Of a stretch of DNA of 64,000 nucleotides, positions 12,201 to 24,900 are shown in pieces. The notes below the pieces were generated by a model, which saw only the letters and a program-made list of their open reading frames with translations, was not told the DNA's origin and searched no databases. Each line of letters begins with the position of its first letter. The stretch's first letter is position 1. Source of the DNA: Cloeon dipterum (Eukaryota; Arthropoda; Insecta; Ephemeroptera; Baetidae). The stretch covers positions 4,888,501-4,952,500 of the forward strand of contig NC_088787.1 of the NCBI RefSeq assembly GCF_949628265.1. The letters are read 5' to 3'. Position numbers and translations under genes: made by a program.

Positions 12201-12380
12201 CCAAAATTTAAGCATTGAATTGAATTTCGCAGGTGGCGGAGTCCGCAGGTGGGCGTGCAGCAGGCGCGGACCCCTTCGAGCCCTGTGCGGAGCCCCGTGT
12301 CGACGCGCAAGGTGTTGCCGCAGTCGTGGACGTCGTCTGATCCGCCGTTCTCGCCGCCGCGGCGCCGCCTCAACTTGTGA
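5239..12380 (+). CDS. Ankle2: Ankle2, LEM-domain and ankyrin-repeat nuclear-envelope protein
   Basis: Ankle2 controls post-mitotic nuclear envelope reassembly by promoting BAF dephosphorylation through PP2A. Eleven coding exons: 5239-5563, 5947-6206, 6266-6643, 7283-7429, 7495-7652, 7809-8007, 8256-8659, 8897-9249, 10552-10666, 10726-10857, 12233-12380; 872 residues. A LEM-like helix pair lies near residues 9-50 (VRAMSDNELSDALFGLGL). Next is an RNase H1-N/viroplasmin-like fold, about 95-150 (VYYAVF ... VFNLQEEALRFAKKNKRSR), then the Ankle2 signature WENPRYLISNGD and two ankyrin repeats, about 220-310 (YNALHVAARKG, ETPLHIAAKLG). The conserved block KWKEFWPFLGIYTDLGSEEG follows. Three polyglutamine tracts are encoded at 9097-9114, 9139-9156 and 9179-9211, then an acidic serine-rich tail. 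No N-terminal membrane span is visible, although the vertebrate protein has one; an unseen upstream exon could supply it. Poly(A) signal at 12657-12662. Confidence 0.9.
6644..7282 (+). repeat. Pyrimidine-rich intron of Ankle2 carrying CCCTGA motifs
   Basis: The intron is almost wholly C/T-rich on the sense strand and carries repeated CCCTGA or CCTGA words (about 6697, 6887, 6972, 7010, 7155). The segment near 6970 (CTCCTGATGTTTTCTTATTT) recurs near 12010 (CTCCTGATATTTTCTTATTT) in another intron of the same gene. This points to a diverged dispersed repeat rather than only composition. Confidence 0.5.
9250..10551 (+). other. Long AT-rich Ankle2 intron
   Basis: This 1.3-kb intron between the polyglutamine exon and the acidic exon is AT-rich. 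I see no gene, repeat or RNA in it. Confidence 0.7.
10858..12232 (+). other. Long last intron of Ankle2
   Basis: It starts with an A-run at about 10880 and is AT-rich to about 11815. From there to about 12130 it becomes pyrimidine-rich with CCTGA/CCCTGA words, matching the intron at 6644-7282. One TGACGTCA lies at 11275-11282. No coding sequence is supported. Confidence 0.6.
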
Positions 12381-13106
12381 GAAGCCTTGGCAGCTGCTGT
12401 GATTCCCTCCCGAATCTCCCCAGTTTATGAATGATTTAATTTTGATTTAATACACACACACACGCCCACACTCTGTAGAATTAATCAATGCATTCTTCCC
12501 GCGCTCTGATACTCTGCGACAAACTCTTTAAGAAGTGTATTTTTCGCCCCCTGAACGACTGCCGACAAGACGTGTAAAATAATTTCAAAGAAGAAAATGT
12601 AAAATGAGAGAGAAAGAGATCTTTAACTGCCTTTTTATACTCATTGTTCGATTCTCAATAAAACGAATGGAAAGGAATTTAATTCAATTTGTTTTACTGG
12701 ATTGAATCTACAAGCTAAATTTATTTGTAATTTTCTTGATTAGATTTTTATTTAAATCGTAAAATTTCAAGTTACTCCCTGCTTGATAGTTTTTGATATT
12801 TTTAGACGCCTTAAAAAATATTTTGCACCCACTTTCCTGCTTATAAATAATTTTAAATTAAAAAAATCGCAATATTCTCAACAATAACCTCTTTGAAAAA
12901 TCTAAATATTTTTCCCGGTGTCTTGGAAACTCCTGGATCTTTTCTAATAATTCCAATTTTTATAATTCTGTTTAAAAAGGAGAACTTTAAGGTTTTTACT
13001 TCAATATTTGAACTTGTTTGATAGAAAAAGGTTAAAAATCAAATATTTGTTACAACACTACAAGAGTCGAAAGTGTAGCAAGGGTAGACAAAAATTGATA
13101 TCTTCA

Positions 13107-13465
13107 TTGAAATGGGAGCAAAAAAAAAATTTAATCACTGAAACAACGTGTTAATATTATTTTCGCAATTTTATTATTGCGGTGTTGTTTCTCACGTGGT
13201 TTGGGGAGAGTGGGCACGTTTGGCGCGGATTTGGCCGGCTTCTGTGGCGTCACGTTGCTCAATTGCTCACTTATTCTGCTTGCTGGGTGCTGAGCTGCGT
13301 GGCTGTGTGGCTGGCTGGCAAGGGCGGCCGCGATTATTGCGGTTCAATGCCGCAGTGGCCAGGCGAACTAAAGGCGAACGGGCGAGTGAGGAAGGAAGTG
13401 CTCTTCTTGCACTCCACTTATTGTAGACACTCGCGCGCTTAGCGCTATAGCTGCTCCCATTTCAA
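13107..13465. repeat. GC-rich island bounded by 14-bp inverted repeats
   Basis: A GC-rich block of about 300 bp in AT-rich sequence is flanked by TTGAAATGGGAGCA (13107-13120) and its exact reverse complement (13452-13465). It could be a short terminal-inverted-repeat element or a regulatory island. I see no clean target-site duplication, so the mobile-element reading is tentative. Confidence 0.35.
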
Positions 13466-15597
13466 TTGACAAGCCAAACACCGGCTGACGCGCCGAAAAT
13501 CCGATTTGCCACTTCGTCCTCGGCCTTCTCTCATTTCACTCTTCTGTCATCCGGTCCGGACAGTTTTTTATTGAGGATTATTTATCATTATATAATCATG
13601 TTTCATGCACGCGACCCTCTCTCCTTCCTTCTTAAGTTTACATTTTTTTTTAAATAAAGGATAATAGCAAAAAGTAATAATAAAAGCTTTAGATAAAAAT
13701 TGCGAAATATTACTTTTGGAAAAGGCAAAAGAATCAACGAGTTATTTCACAATTTAGGGAAGTTTTCCTCAACGTTGGAATATCAAGCGACGAAATCAAA
13801 TTTGTAAGGTGATTTAAAAAGCCCGAGATTGTTATCACGTTGAAACAAAAACACAATTTTTCAACGGTGTGAGAATTCGTGGATAATTTAAACAAATATT
13901 TTTTATCAAGAATTGCATCTTGAATATTTCTCTATTTTTTAACTGGTTGGAATTTTCTCCGGCTGAACAACATTCCTCCAATTTTACTCTAATTGTGATT
14001 CTCTTGGGTCAGGAACAAAGTCTATGAAAAAAAATCTAATTTTTCAAATTATGAATTGCTACTTTAAATTAAAAATATAATGAAATTTATTAATGTTTCA
14101 ATTGTTTCCCTTATTCTTGTAAGAAAAAATCTAAACTATATATTACTAATTCCTTTTGAATAATTAAGAGTTTTAAGGGGGTTGAAATCAACACTCACCC
14201 CCAGGCAGGATTGCAATTAACTCGTGCATTTAAAAAAAAACTGCAGTGCAGTAGTAAAAAGGTTTTAATTTTAATTCTTAACTGCTCCTTGCAGACAATC
14301 TTTGCACCTAAGTTCTCAATACTAATTAACTAACTAATAAAAAAAATTGCCAGAGAAAAATTGAGGCAGCAAATGGGAATTTAAAAAAAAAATGTTCACA
14401 GAAGAGGAAATTTTGACCACTCGTCCAACCGCAAATTTTAGATTTTCACATGGGCAAAATGGAATAAATTCGTAAAGTAGTAGTAGTAAAAAACAGTGGT
14501 GAAAAAATCCGGGTGGTATAAGGAAATGCAACCCTGCGCCCCAAAGGGTGGGTTTTTCTGAACTTGACCGGCATTGTGGGTCACGTCGGGTTCTCAAAGG
14601 AAGAAAATTGTATTTTGTTTTTCCATTATTAATATTTTTGGTGTAGATAGAAAATATAAATAAATAACCAACAATTTTCTTTAAAAAATGTTTCTGGTTT
14701 TATCCCGACTTACGTATAAATTTATAAGATTTTTACCGTACAATTGCTACATTTTGACATGCATAGACACGGAAAAACAGCCTATATAATAAAAACCATA
14801 AATTATTGATTAATTTCGCATAAAGAGATTAGAAAAAATTAGGAATAAACAGGCATAAAGATGAATATTTTAATTTAAAAATAAAATTTGACACAATTTC
14901 TTCCACAATAAAATTTTTGTGATATTTGCGTGGAGTTGGGATTTCCCAGGAAGTTGTTTTATCGTTTTGGGTTTTTCTAAAAAAAAAATTAGAACAATTT
15001 CCCGGGACTAGGCTGAACCCGGGAAATCATTTTCGGGAAAAGGTACACTCGGGACACGAAAATAATCCCGATGGACGCAGGAATTGGAAGGTAAATCACA
15101 CGGTTGAAATCAGGGTTTGCCAATTTTGCAATGCACAAAAATGCACCACGGTTTTTTTGCGCAAAAACCCTGCTGAAAAAACAACCAGATTTGGGTTTTC
15201 CGCACTTTTTCCGAATTTAACCACCTAAAAAGTCCGAAATTTTGGGAAAATACGAAGGGTGTTAGTATTTTTTTGTATTTTGTTGAAGTTTTTTAATGAT
15301 TTTGTAAAAATACCTTTTTTTGGTTATCCGTCATAAAAAATACATGTAATTAAAAAATACCCGCAAAAACAGTCTATTTTTCCGAAAAAAATGCGGATTT
15401 TTGCGAACCTGGTTGAAATAGAGAACTTACCACGCACGTTATAATTTTTATTTTGTTAAATTTCCTGAATTAAGAGAAAGGGGTTCAATTTTTATGGGGT
15501 GCATGGACTTTTCAATGATAACAAAAATCTTTCAAAATTAATTAAAGACATTTCCTGGGCTCTGAAAATAGGAGGAACCGTAAAAAATACGACGTAC

Positions 15598-15616
15598 TAT
15601 ATATATATATATATAT
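15598..15616. repeat. TA dinucleotide repeat upstream of goliath
   Basis: About nine TA units lie immediately before the presumed goliath promoter. Confidence 0.9.
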
Positions 15617-15618
15617 TA

Positions 15619-15932
15619 CGTTCGAATTGGGATTCGAAATTCGAACGGTGGCGCTGGGGCGCGTAGTTGTCGGTGGAGGGGGAGCGCAACCGCGTTCGGT
15701 GCTCACGTGCTGGTGCAGCGGAGCAGCGAGCGGCTGGAAGCGAGCGGGCGTCAGTCGTCAGTCTTGAGTGGAGAGCGAGAGCGGTTAGCCAGGTCGAAAG
15801 CGTGTCCAGCCCGAGTCGATCGGGGGGATCGGTGCGGCCGAGAGCTCGAATCGTGTGTCCAGGGTGCAGAGCGCGCGAGTTGTGGGCCTGGCGGAGCGCG
15901 CGGCCGAGTCGCTGGAGGCGCAGCAAGAGAGG
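15619..15932 (+). promoter_or_regulatory. goliath promoter and 5' UTR
   Basis: Composition changes from AT-rich to strongly GC-rich at about 15645 and stays so to the ATG at 15933. At the edge is an inverted repeat CGTTCGAAT (15619-15627) / ATTCGAACG (15639-15647) with a further TTCGAA at 15633-15638. The transcription start is not identified. Confidence 0.45.
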
Positions 15933-18900
15933 ATGAGGAGGGCCGGCGAGGCCCTCAGCGAGGGTGGCACGGCCCTCTGCCGCAGACTCACCCTCACGGT
16001 CGCCGTGCTGCTGCTGCTCTCCGGCAGGGCCTTCGCAGACTGGGGCTACGAGGAGATCGAGTACACCATGGCCGTCCTCAACGCCTCCTATCCAGGTCAC
16101 TAAAACCACCCCTTTCGCAATTTTTAAATTTTTTTAATTTTTAGGGGTCAAATTGAGCCCTTTTAATTTGTATTTGTTTTATTTCCTGAATTTTATTTTT
16201 CGAGACGAATAAAAATCTTTAAAAAATATTTTATTAAAATTTCTTGCCTCCGAAATTATGATATTTCATAAAAATAAACTGCTTTTTGAACCGATTTACG
16301 TGAAAAAATAATTTCAGTTAGTTTGAATTACCCAAATTAATTTTTTTCTAATTGTTATTTTAACATATTAAAAAAGAGATTTAATTTTGCACGTTAATTC
16401 ACCTTTAAATCTGTTTAAACCCTCAGTTTTGGCCAAATTCAACGTATTTACAGGCGAAAATATTTTCAACCCCCCACCCCTACAGCTAAATGTCTTAACA
16501 ATCAGTCACTTGAACTAGTTGTGGCGTTGAAATTGACCCAAATATTTTTTTTACTTTTTAGCAAATTTTAGTAGTAATTTTTGCTGCTTCAAAAAATTAA
16601 TTATTTTAATTTTGACCTCTAAAGTTAGACTTACAGACAGTAATTTATATTTTTATGCTCCTGAATTTCTTTTAAGACTCCTGAGTTAATCTTAAAACCC
16701 TTTCAAAATGCAAAAAAGTTTAAATGAATTTTGCACTGTTAATTATAATTTTATTAAATTAGAAAAATTCTTTTAGAAACCTGGTGGCTCTAAAAAAATA
16801 ATTTTAATGAAAGATAAAATTTAACTGTTTATTTTTTTATTTTGTTTGCTTCAAATACAATTTTAAAAATTAAAATCCACTAATTGAGGATTTAGCGAAT
16901 GTATGTTCTTTTTTTTCGAGAGATCGCACGACGCAGTTGACGCATATAAGAACGAAAAAGATCATTCCGCGGGCTTTGATTGGCAAGCAATCTCCTTGTT
17001 CAGCTCTACGCAACAAATTTAACAAATAACGAGACGCATTGGCAGAACTTTGCACGCTTAGCAACTGGAAAATTGTCCTAGCTCCTTCGTTTGGGTGGGC
17101 AAGAGATACTCGAAAGTATTATCCCTTTTAAAAAAAGCAATCAAGTTAATGGTTTGTTGACAAATTGACGATCTAACCGGTGTTTCTAATTATGACTATG
17201 ATTTCCTTTCTTCACATCGGCATTTTACAAACGAAAGGGAGGCGAGACCATTATATTTCCCAAATATTGAAGTCGTAATTATTTGTTTTGTGTTTATTGG
17301 CCCATATTTAGTTATCATAGAAAGACACAAAAGACTCTAAAATCTTATCTTGAGCATTCTTCAAAATTTAAAATCGTAAACTCCATACGGAACAATAAAA
17401 ATGACGAGGAACTTTTATTGCAGAAAGACAAACATTGAAATTGGTGAAATTGGATGACTTTTTTCTTGGCTAGACATTACAAAAAATAAATTCATTCAAC
17501 TACATTTTCTTTATTTTGTTTTAGAAGAATTGTTTTTATTTTTCCTTTTCCAGTTTGCAGTAAAAATTATTAAAAATTAAATTATAACTCGTCTGTAATT
17601 TTTTAAGGTTTTTTATAAGTAGTCTATCTAGGAAAAATTAATTTATTTTCCACCAGTAAATTTCATCGATGTTGAGTTTTTAAAATATTTTCCCTTTTTT
17701 CACTATAAAATAATAAATCTACAAAACTTCAGCGGGGGCCAGATGCGCGATAAAATTGGTTCCAACTGCGCAGATCCAAGATGGCGTCTGAATGTGGGAA
17801 GCAAAAAGCTCTCTTTGGATTGCCGTACGAGTGTCAAGAGTTTGTTTTTACGATCCAAAAGACACAATTAGTATAGAGTAATGCAAATTATGTCACAATA
17901 TTGAGACGAAAACTTGCTTCTTTTCGCGCATTTATTTTCACGTGACCGTTTTTCGCGCCATGCTCCACAGGACGCCATATCTGCGCGTCGCACGAATCTG
18001 GCCCCCGGTGCAAAACTTAAAATGATTTTCCGCTGCAAAGATTTCACAAATCAAAATGAAAACTTTTGTCGAATAATTTTACAGTAGCTATAAATTTAAT
18101 TTTGTACAGCAAAAAATCCTCCCTTTCGTGATTTTCTTATAAAATGTCTTATGATTTAATTTTTTTATTATAATTTTTGCGTTGCAGGTTCGGTGGAGAA
18201 GCCGGCCGAGTTGGGCAAGTTCAGCGAGGGCCACATTGCCGCGACGACGGGCGTGTTGGTGCACGTGCAGAGCGGCAACAACACGAGCGGCGCCGACCAC
18301 GCGTGCCAGCTGCCGCTGCGGGCCTCCACGGCCAACGGCCAGCTTCCGCAGGAGCCGTGGATCGCGCTCATCCGACGCGGACAGTGCTCCTACGACCAGA
18401 AGGTGGACAACGCCTTCAAGAGCAATGCCTCCGCCGTGCTCATCTTCAACGACCGAGAGTCGCCGGTCCTGCAGAAGATGCGCGTTTCAACTCACAGTGA
18501 GTGCGGTTTTTCTTTAAAACATATATATAAATCGCGCAAACATGGCGGCTGCTAGCGTCCAAAGCCTGAATTTTATATTTTTGAACGTCTGGTTTATTTT
18601 ATTTTAGTCTAGGTTTTTACATTTAATTAAAACAAGCCCTGTTGGCACATTAGGGGCGTCCCCTTGAAATTTTAATTGGAAAATTTTCGAATTTTTAGCA
18701 TCAAAGTCGATTTGCTCAGCATTTATTTTAATTTCTATTTTCAATTTAATAACAAAACGAGCCTAATTAAAATAAACTGGCTTAATGAGCATGTTAAAAT
18801 CACCTTTCTTTTGCTAACTGAGCAATTTCTAACAGCGGTGAACTTCTTTTTAAATTATTTTTGGCTAGTTGCGAGCGAGAAAACAGAGTGTTTGCGCGCC

Positions 18901-21900
18901 TGGGCTTGAGCGAGAGCTGCAGAGTTTGTTGTGTCAGCCTTGGATTTGCACCAAGCGCATGCTAGCATTTATCCACCTAAAAATAAGCCAGCCATAGGGT
19001 TGCCACGCCACCAGAAAACCAAATTCCGGAAAATAAAAAACTAATTAATGAAAATAAATAAATTTAAACTAAAAATCTGACATAGATCATCTTCTTCTTG
19101 TATTTTATTATTTTTTCGCACAAAATATCAGCGAAAATTATAAAAAAAATTAATAAATCTTCAGCGAATTATTTTAAATACCAGAACATATTTTTAAAAC
19201 CTTCGATTTTGGAGTTTTGTGTCGGTTTGTGTGTTGGCAAAGGCTTAGCGGCAGCTGAGGGCCAGCAGGCAGCATCCTTCCGCTAAAAATAACAGAGCGA
19301 ACGAGCGCGAGCGAAAGAGCAGAAGAAGAGGAAGAAGTAAACACGCTCGGCGCCTCTCTTTCTCTCTTTATTTCTTGTTCGCGGGAAGCGACGAAAATTG
19401 ATTAAATATAAAATGCGACCTGAATTCAGCGACCTGACGCAATTTCCCTTTTCGACGCAACCTTGCGTCGAGTTGTGTTATACAATCGCCTTGAAAACGC
19501 CAGTCAGCCGCTTTTCTCTCTCTGCACTCTGCAGGCAGGCAGGCAGGCAGGCAGGCAATTGTGCTCTGCTCCCGCGACACGCTCCACGGCACCAAACCGG
19601 CAATTTCACTCGGATTTCTATACACCTTCGCTTTTCAAACGATTATTGTCTTTGATTGCTTTTCATTACATCGCCAGACACCTTGAAATACTTTTTGCTG
19701 CTCATTTCTGGACTGGGCACTCTTCTATGGTATGGCCGTCACATTTTAATTATCGAATGCAGTTTGTTGTGCAATTAATTTTTTTCGTGGCCGATATGGA
19801 AGATTTGTCAAAAATTCAGCGCTGTTTTGACCTTAAAAAATTAAAATTGATTAATATGAGTCATTATCTTGGAATAATTAAAAGGAATGCTAATTCGAGG
19901 TCTCAGCCGCGAGATTTAAGGCAACGGCAGGTCATTTTCACCGGTGGCTGGCGAGGCTGAAAAAATGTTTTAGTGCTTTTAAGACAGAAAGGCCAAAAAA
20001 TATTTTTTTTCCTGTATTTTTTTACCCTTTTTCACCGTTGGCTGGCGCAGCTTAGCCAGATTTACGCCGGCTGGCGGCTGCTCACGTGACTAAAAAAAAT
20101 TTCTCGGCTGAAATTGGAAAATTTTAATATGTTTATCAAAAATTCAGGGTTTTTGTAAACTAAAATTTTTTTTAAATTGATTAAAATGAGTCATTGTGTT
20201 ATAAAAATCAAAGGAATGCTAATTAGAGGACTCAGCCGCAAGATTTGAGGTGGCGGCTGACGGCTGGCTCGGCTGAAAATATTTTAAAACGTGAAGTTTG
20301 AAACGCTTAACGACTTGAAAGGCCGGAAAACATTTTTCTCCTGCATTTTTTTAATTTTTGACTTTTTTCCCCGACGGCTAAAGTGGCTGGCGCAGCTGAG
20401 CCAGATTCACGGTGGCTGGCGGCTATACCCACTTGACCAAAAATTTGCAGTAATTTTTTACTTGGCCGAAATTGGAAGGTTCAGGGCTGTTTTAACCTCC
20501 AAAAATTTTAAATTTGTTAAAATTCGTCATATGATCTTAGAAAATTTAAAAGGAATGCAAATTAGAGGTCTCAGCAGCGAGATTTAATGCGATGGTTGGC
20601 CATTTTCTCCGGTGGCTGGTGGGATAGAAAAAGTTTTTAACGTGAATTTTTTTGGTGCTGAAAAGCCCGAAGAGCTGGAAAACATTTTTTCTCCTGAATT
20701 TTTTTATTTTAACCCTTTTTCATCAGATTCACGGTGGCTGGCCACATGACCAAATATTTGCAATTATTTTTTTCTTAAATTTGTCAAAAGTTCAGGGCTG
20801 TTTTTACCCAAAAAATTTTTAAATTCGTTAAAATTAGTCATATGATCTTAGAAAATTTAAAAGGAGAGCTTTGCAGAGTCTCAGCCGCGAGATTTAAGGC
20901 GACGGCTGGTCTTCTTCACCACGGCTGGCGAGGCTGCAAATTTTCAAACGCGAAGTTTTAGTGCTTAACGGCACGAAGAGCTAGAAAACATTTTTTTGTC
21001 TCCTGCAACTTATAATTTTTGGCCCTTTTTTACCGGCGGCTGGCGGCTGCTCACGTGACAAAAAGTTTGCCGGCTGGCTAAAACCTCTAAAAGCGTATTT
21101 TTCTGCAAATTTAGAAATAATCTAACTTTCTTTAAATATAAAAATTTAAAAAAAATCTGTCCAAAAAATTAAATTTTGCATTTTCTAGAAGAAAAATATC
21201 CAGCTTTTCCTTTTTCTGGAAAGCGACGAGCTGAAACAAAAGGGATTTTTCACGGGTGGCGCATTCGAGTTGAAAGACCTCGTTAGCCGTCGTGCAGGCT
21301 CTTCTCTGCTCCTTCTCGCGTTCAATCCGGCGAACGAGAGAGTACAGTAATAGTTGCGCTGCAGAGAGCGAGAGAGAGAGAGAGAGAGAATGGAAAAGGT
21401 CGCGTGCGGCGAGGTCGCGCGCGCTTTGCTTTTCGCTTCCTAGTCGCGCCCCTGCGTGCTGTGTGACGCGAGCGCGCTCGCGATCCCAACAATCCTTCCT
21501 GCCTGCTCATCTCTCGCGTAGGCCAAGACGCGCGCAATTTTGCCAATTGATGCAAATAAATCGTGACTCTATTATTTTATCCGTGCGTCGGGTTTGACCT
21601 CAGATGCAGTAAATTATTGATGTGTATCAGAGTGGAAGATATATCATCCAACGCGGCGCTGCCAAGGAAATGATATTGTTACGTGGGAATCCCGCCTCAC
21701 AATGAGATGAATCACCCACATATGCAGATAAATATGGAAAAGTTTATTCTGACTAAGCAGTGAGAGTAAATTTATCTGGATTTGTTTATTTTATTTTTTG
21801 TGAAGACACTCAATTATATATTTTCTTGGCGTAGAATTCTCAAAATAAATTCTCTTCTCTTTTTTTCTTTTTTTCCTCGAAAAAAAAAACATGGATGGAA

Positions 21901-24900
21901 AATAATGGAATATTTTTGCTCTTATTTAACAATTTTGGAAATTTTTAAGACTATTAAAAGTCCAAAAATTTGTTTCTTTTAATTTTAAAATTTTATTTCC
22001 AAATTTTGACAGTATTTTATGCATTCTACTAATTTAAAAATATCATTTTTTAATAGATTTCTGCGTTTTTCTGTATAATATGTGAATTAAAATTAAAGAA
22101 ACAATGCCAGATTCTTGGTTTTCCCCCGTTTTGGAAATTTAATGGCTTATCTTGCCTATTTATAATGAAATAGCAAAGGAAAAGGATATCCTCTGGACAC
22201 AAAACGCACGTCGTTCAAACCACAAATTTTAATTTTGCAAGTTTAAAATGGTTACGTCCCTTCGGTGCTTGCGAACTTGTTGCCTTTGGTGTGTCCTATC
22301 GTGCGTTGATTTTAACCAGATTACATAATTTACACGGCCAATTGGCCGCAGTGGCGGGGCTTCTTCCCTTTAAGCGCGTCGCGCGAGAGGCTTCAAAGTC
22401 GCGGCGTCACACCAACGACGGGAAAGAAACAATAATAATTTATTTGCAAAAACGAGATAAGAAATGAAGCAGCTGCGGAGAAACAATAATAGCTTTTATC
22501 AATTATTATTATAAATACACACTATCTCGAAGCAAGTTTGCAACTCGATCTCATCGCTGCCGATGGAGGAAAGTGCGAGCGGGAGGCGATATAATTTTTT
22601 TTCGTGTGTGTTTGTTTGAGTCTCGAACAGCTGTGTGCGCCGAGTGAGGACGGAAATAGCGGCAGAACAATGCATATGTGTGTGCCCTCCGTCGCGATTT
22701 CGATTTTTTTTTCAGCCCCACGTGGCGACCACCCCCGCAGAGCACCTCAAGGCCCGAACGGTGCATAATCAAAGAACAAAAAATAAATGAAAATAACAAA
22801 CCGTTTCAACGCAGCAAAATTAAAAGGACAAAATGGACAATTGTCAAATTATTTTTTTGTATCCTTTCGGCAAGTTAAAAAATCAGTCTCTAGCTTACAA
22901 ATATTGTTGTTTTTAATATTCAAAAAACGATTTCTTGGAACTGTGAAAGTCAACAATCGGTTTCAAGGGCTTGGGAATTATTTTCTAGGCCAAAAACGCC
23001 CTTCTCCGTTGCGGCTAGAAAATGTTTTTGTCCGCACGGACCTTGAGGAAGCAATTAACGAGACGTTTTTGACACCGAAAAACAGAATCCTGTGTATAAG
23101 ATAAATAAGTGACGTCACACGTGCACGGACCACGTGACGTCATTGTCTAATCTAAAGCGCAGAAGATCCAGTGCTGAAATCACCTTGACGCGTTCGGCGT
23201 TCATTTATTTTAATTTTTCGGAAAGGAAATACGTGCGTTTTGCACTTTCGATGGCGCGAGCGGCGAGCGTCCGTCCATTATTTGGCATTCGACGCGCGCG
23301 GCGGAGAAAGCAGTGCGAGCTGAATGCAAATCGTGCCGGAATCGGAAGGGGACAGGCAACAAAAAATACGATGTGTGTGTGTGAAATATAATAACGCACG
23401 CTGGCTGCTTCCTCGTCGTGACTCCTGCCAAGAAAACCACTAACTGCGCTGGAACCATCGCGAAAATAAGAATTTCTGGCTTTCTGGAGAATTTTCGTAC
23501 TGTCAACAACGATTTTACGGCTGGATTTCTTAGATGTTTTTTTTAGTGATAAAGAATGATAGTGAATTTCTCCGCAAAATCCTTTAACACACATATAGAA
23601 CTTAATTTTGGGTATTTTTTCTTTTTCCCGAAAAACTTTAATGTTCTCGCTAACGGCCAGTTGAAATTTTCAGACGAATTCTGTGCGAAAATAGTGAATT
23701 TCAGATAAATTTGCTCAATAGGAAAAAACTAAATTTAATCAGCTTCCTGAATTTAGTCAGTTTTTGACGCTTCTATCAACTGGTTAATTTTAATCAGGCC
23801 AAACACAGACCACTTTCGAAATTCTGCAATTTTTTAAAAATATACAAAATATGTTTCAAGACTCAAAAGTACTATTGTTACCTCCCTACTATTAAATTTT
23901 CATAACTTTTCTCACCCCGGAATTGCTCAATTAATTTCCTTTGTTAAAAAAAGAGGGCGTACCCGGTAAAATTTGAAATTTTCTGGCACTTTGTTTCCAA
24001 TTTAAAAGTAAAAATACCGCTAACAATATTGTAATGTATTCATTTTCCGCTAGCGAGTTCAAAGGTTTCACATGATGTCCTCCTAATCGAGTTACAACCA
24101 ACTCAAGTCCTTTTAAGCACAAAAGAGCATCTGCCCGCGTTCGTTCTTGTTTACCGCTCTTGCAAATAATATGTACAACTCACAGTAATAAGCTCTCGCG
24201 TGTCGTCCAATTTTATTATTTTTTTTTTGCATACGCGAGAGAGTGCGGTAAAAAGCCCCGCAAAATGTTGCTGGCAAAAGTCGCCGAGCTGGCAGATAGC
24301 GAAGCCGGAGGAAATCGAATAAGCTCGCGATCGATTCGGCCCGCGCGCAGCGCTCTGCTTTTGCAACAATATCTCTCTTTTCTCAGCGAATGAGCCAACA
24401 ATCCAGGAAGAATTAAATAAGACACACGGCCTGCTCGAGACGAGACGAAACAATTGTTTCCGCCGACACGCACACTGCAGCAACACGCGGACGGACGGAC
24501 GAACACTTTTCCTCACGAAACATGCCAGACCAACGCGATGAATTTACAGTTACCAGTTGCGACACTTTTTTTTTAAAGAACACAAAAATAATTTGGGTTA
24601 TTTAGAAATAACATCAAATTTTTTATTTTTTATAATTTATTCTTTTAAAATGGATTTATTTTTGAGGGGTTTATCTTGAATTTGGTATAATTTTAGGATA
24701 AATACCGGCAAAGACCGTATATATAAAGAATATTTATATTATTAACAAAATAGGTATAAAAATTATCTTACCTAAAAATACATTTTTGCGGGATGTCACC
24801 CTGATTCAGATTTTAAAATATAAACACTGAAAATTAAGCTGTAATTTATCAACGGGAGCCGGATTCACGCGACGCGCAGATATGGCGGGAAAGTTACAAA

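Larger units (their letters stand above)
12381..15645. other. Ankle2 3' UTR and 3-kb spacer before goliath
   Basis: The Ankle2 3' UTR runs to its AATAAA at 12657. Beyond it, apart from a GC-rich island at 13107-13465, the spacer is AT-rich. A short palindrome, TTTCCCGGG at 14998-15006 with CCCGGGAAA at 15018-15026, could form a small hairpin. No coding region is supported; the open frames here use non-ATG starts and have no recognisable content. Confidence 0.6.

Noticed and set aside
14926-15228. 100-codon plus-strand frame upstream of goliath
   Set aside because: TTG start, no domain, and crosses a palindrome; no sign of splicing or promoter.
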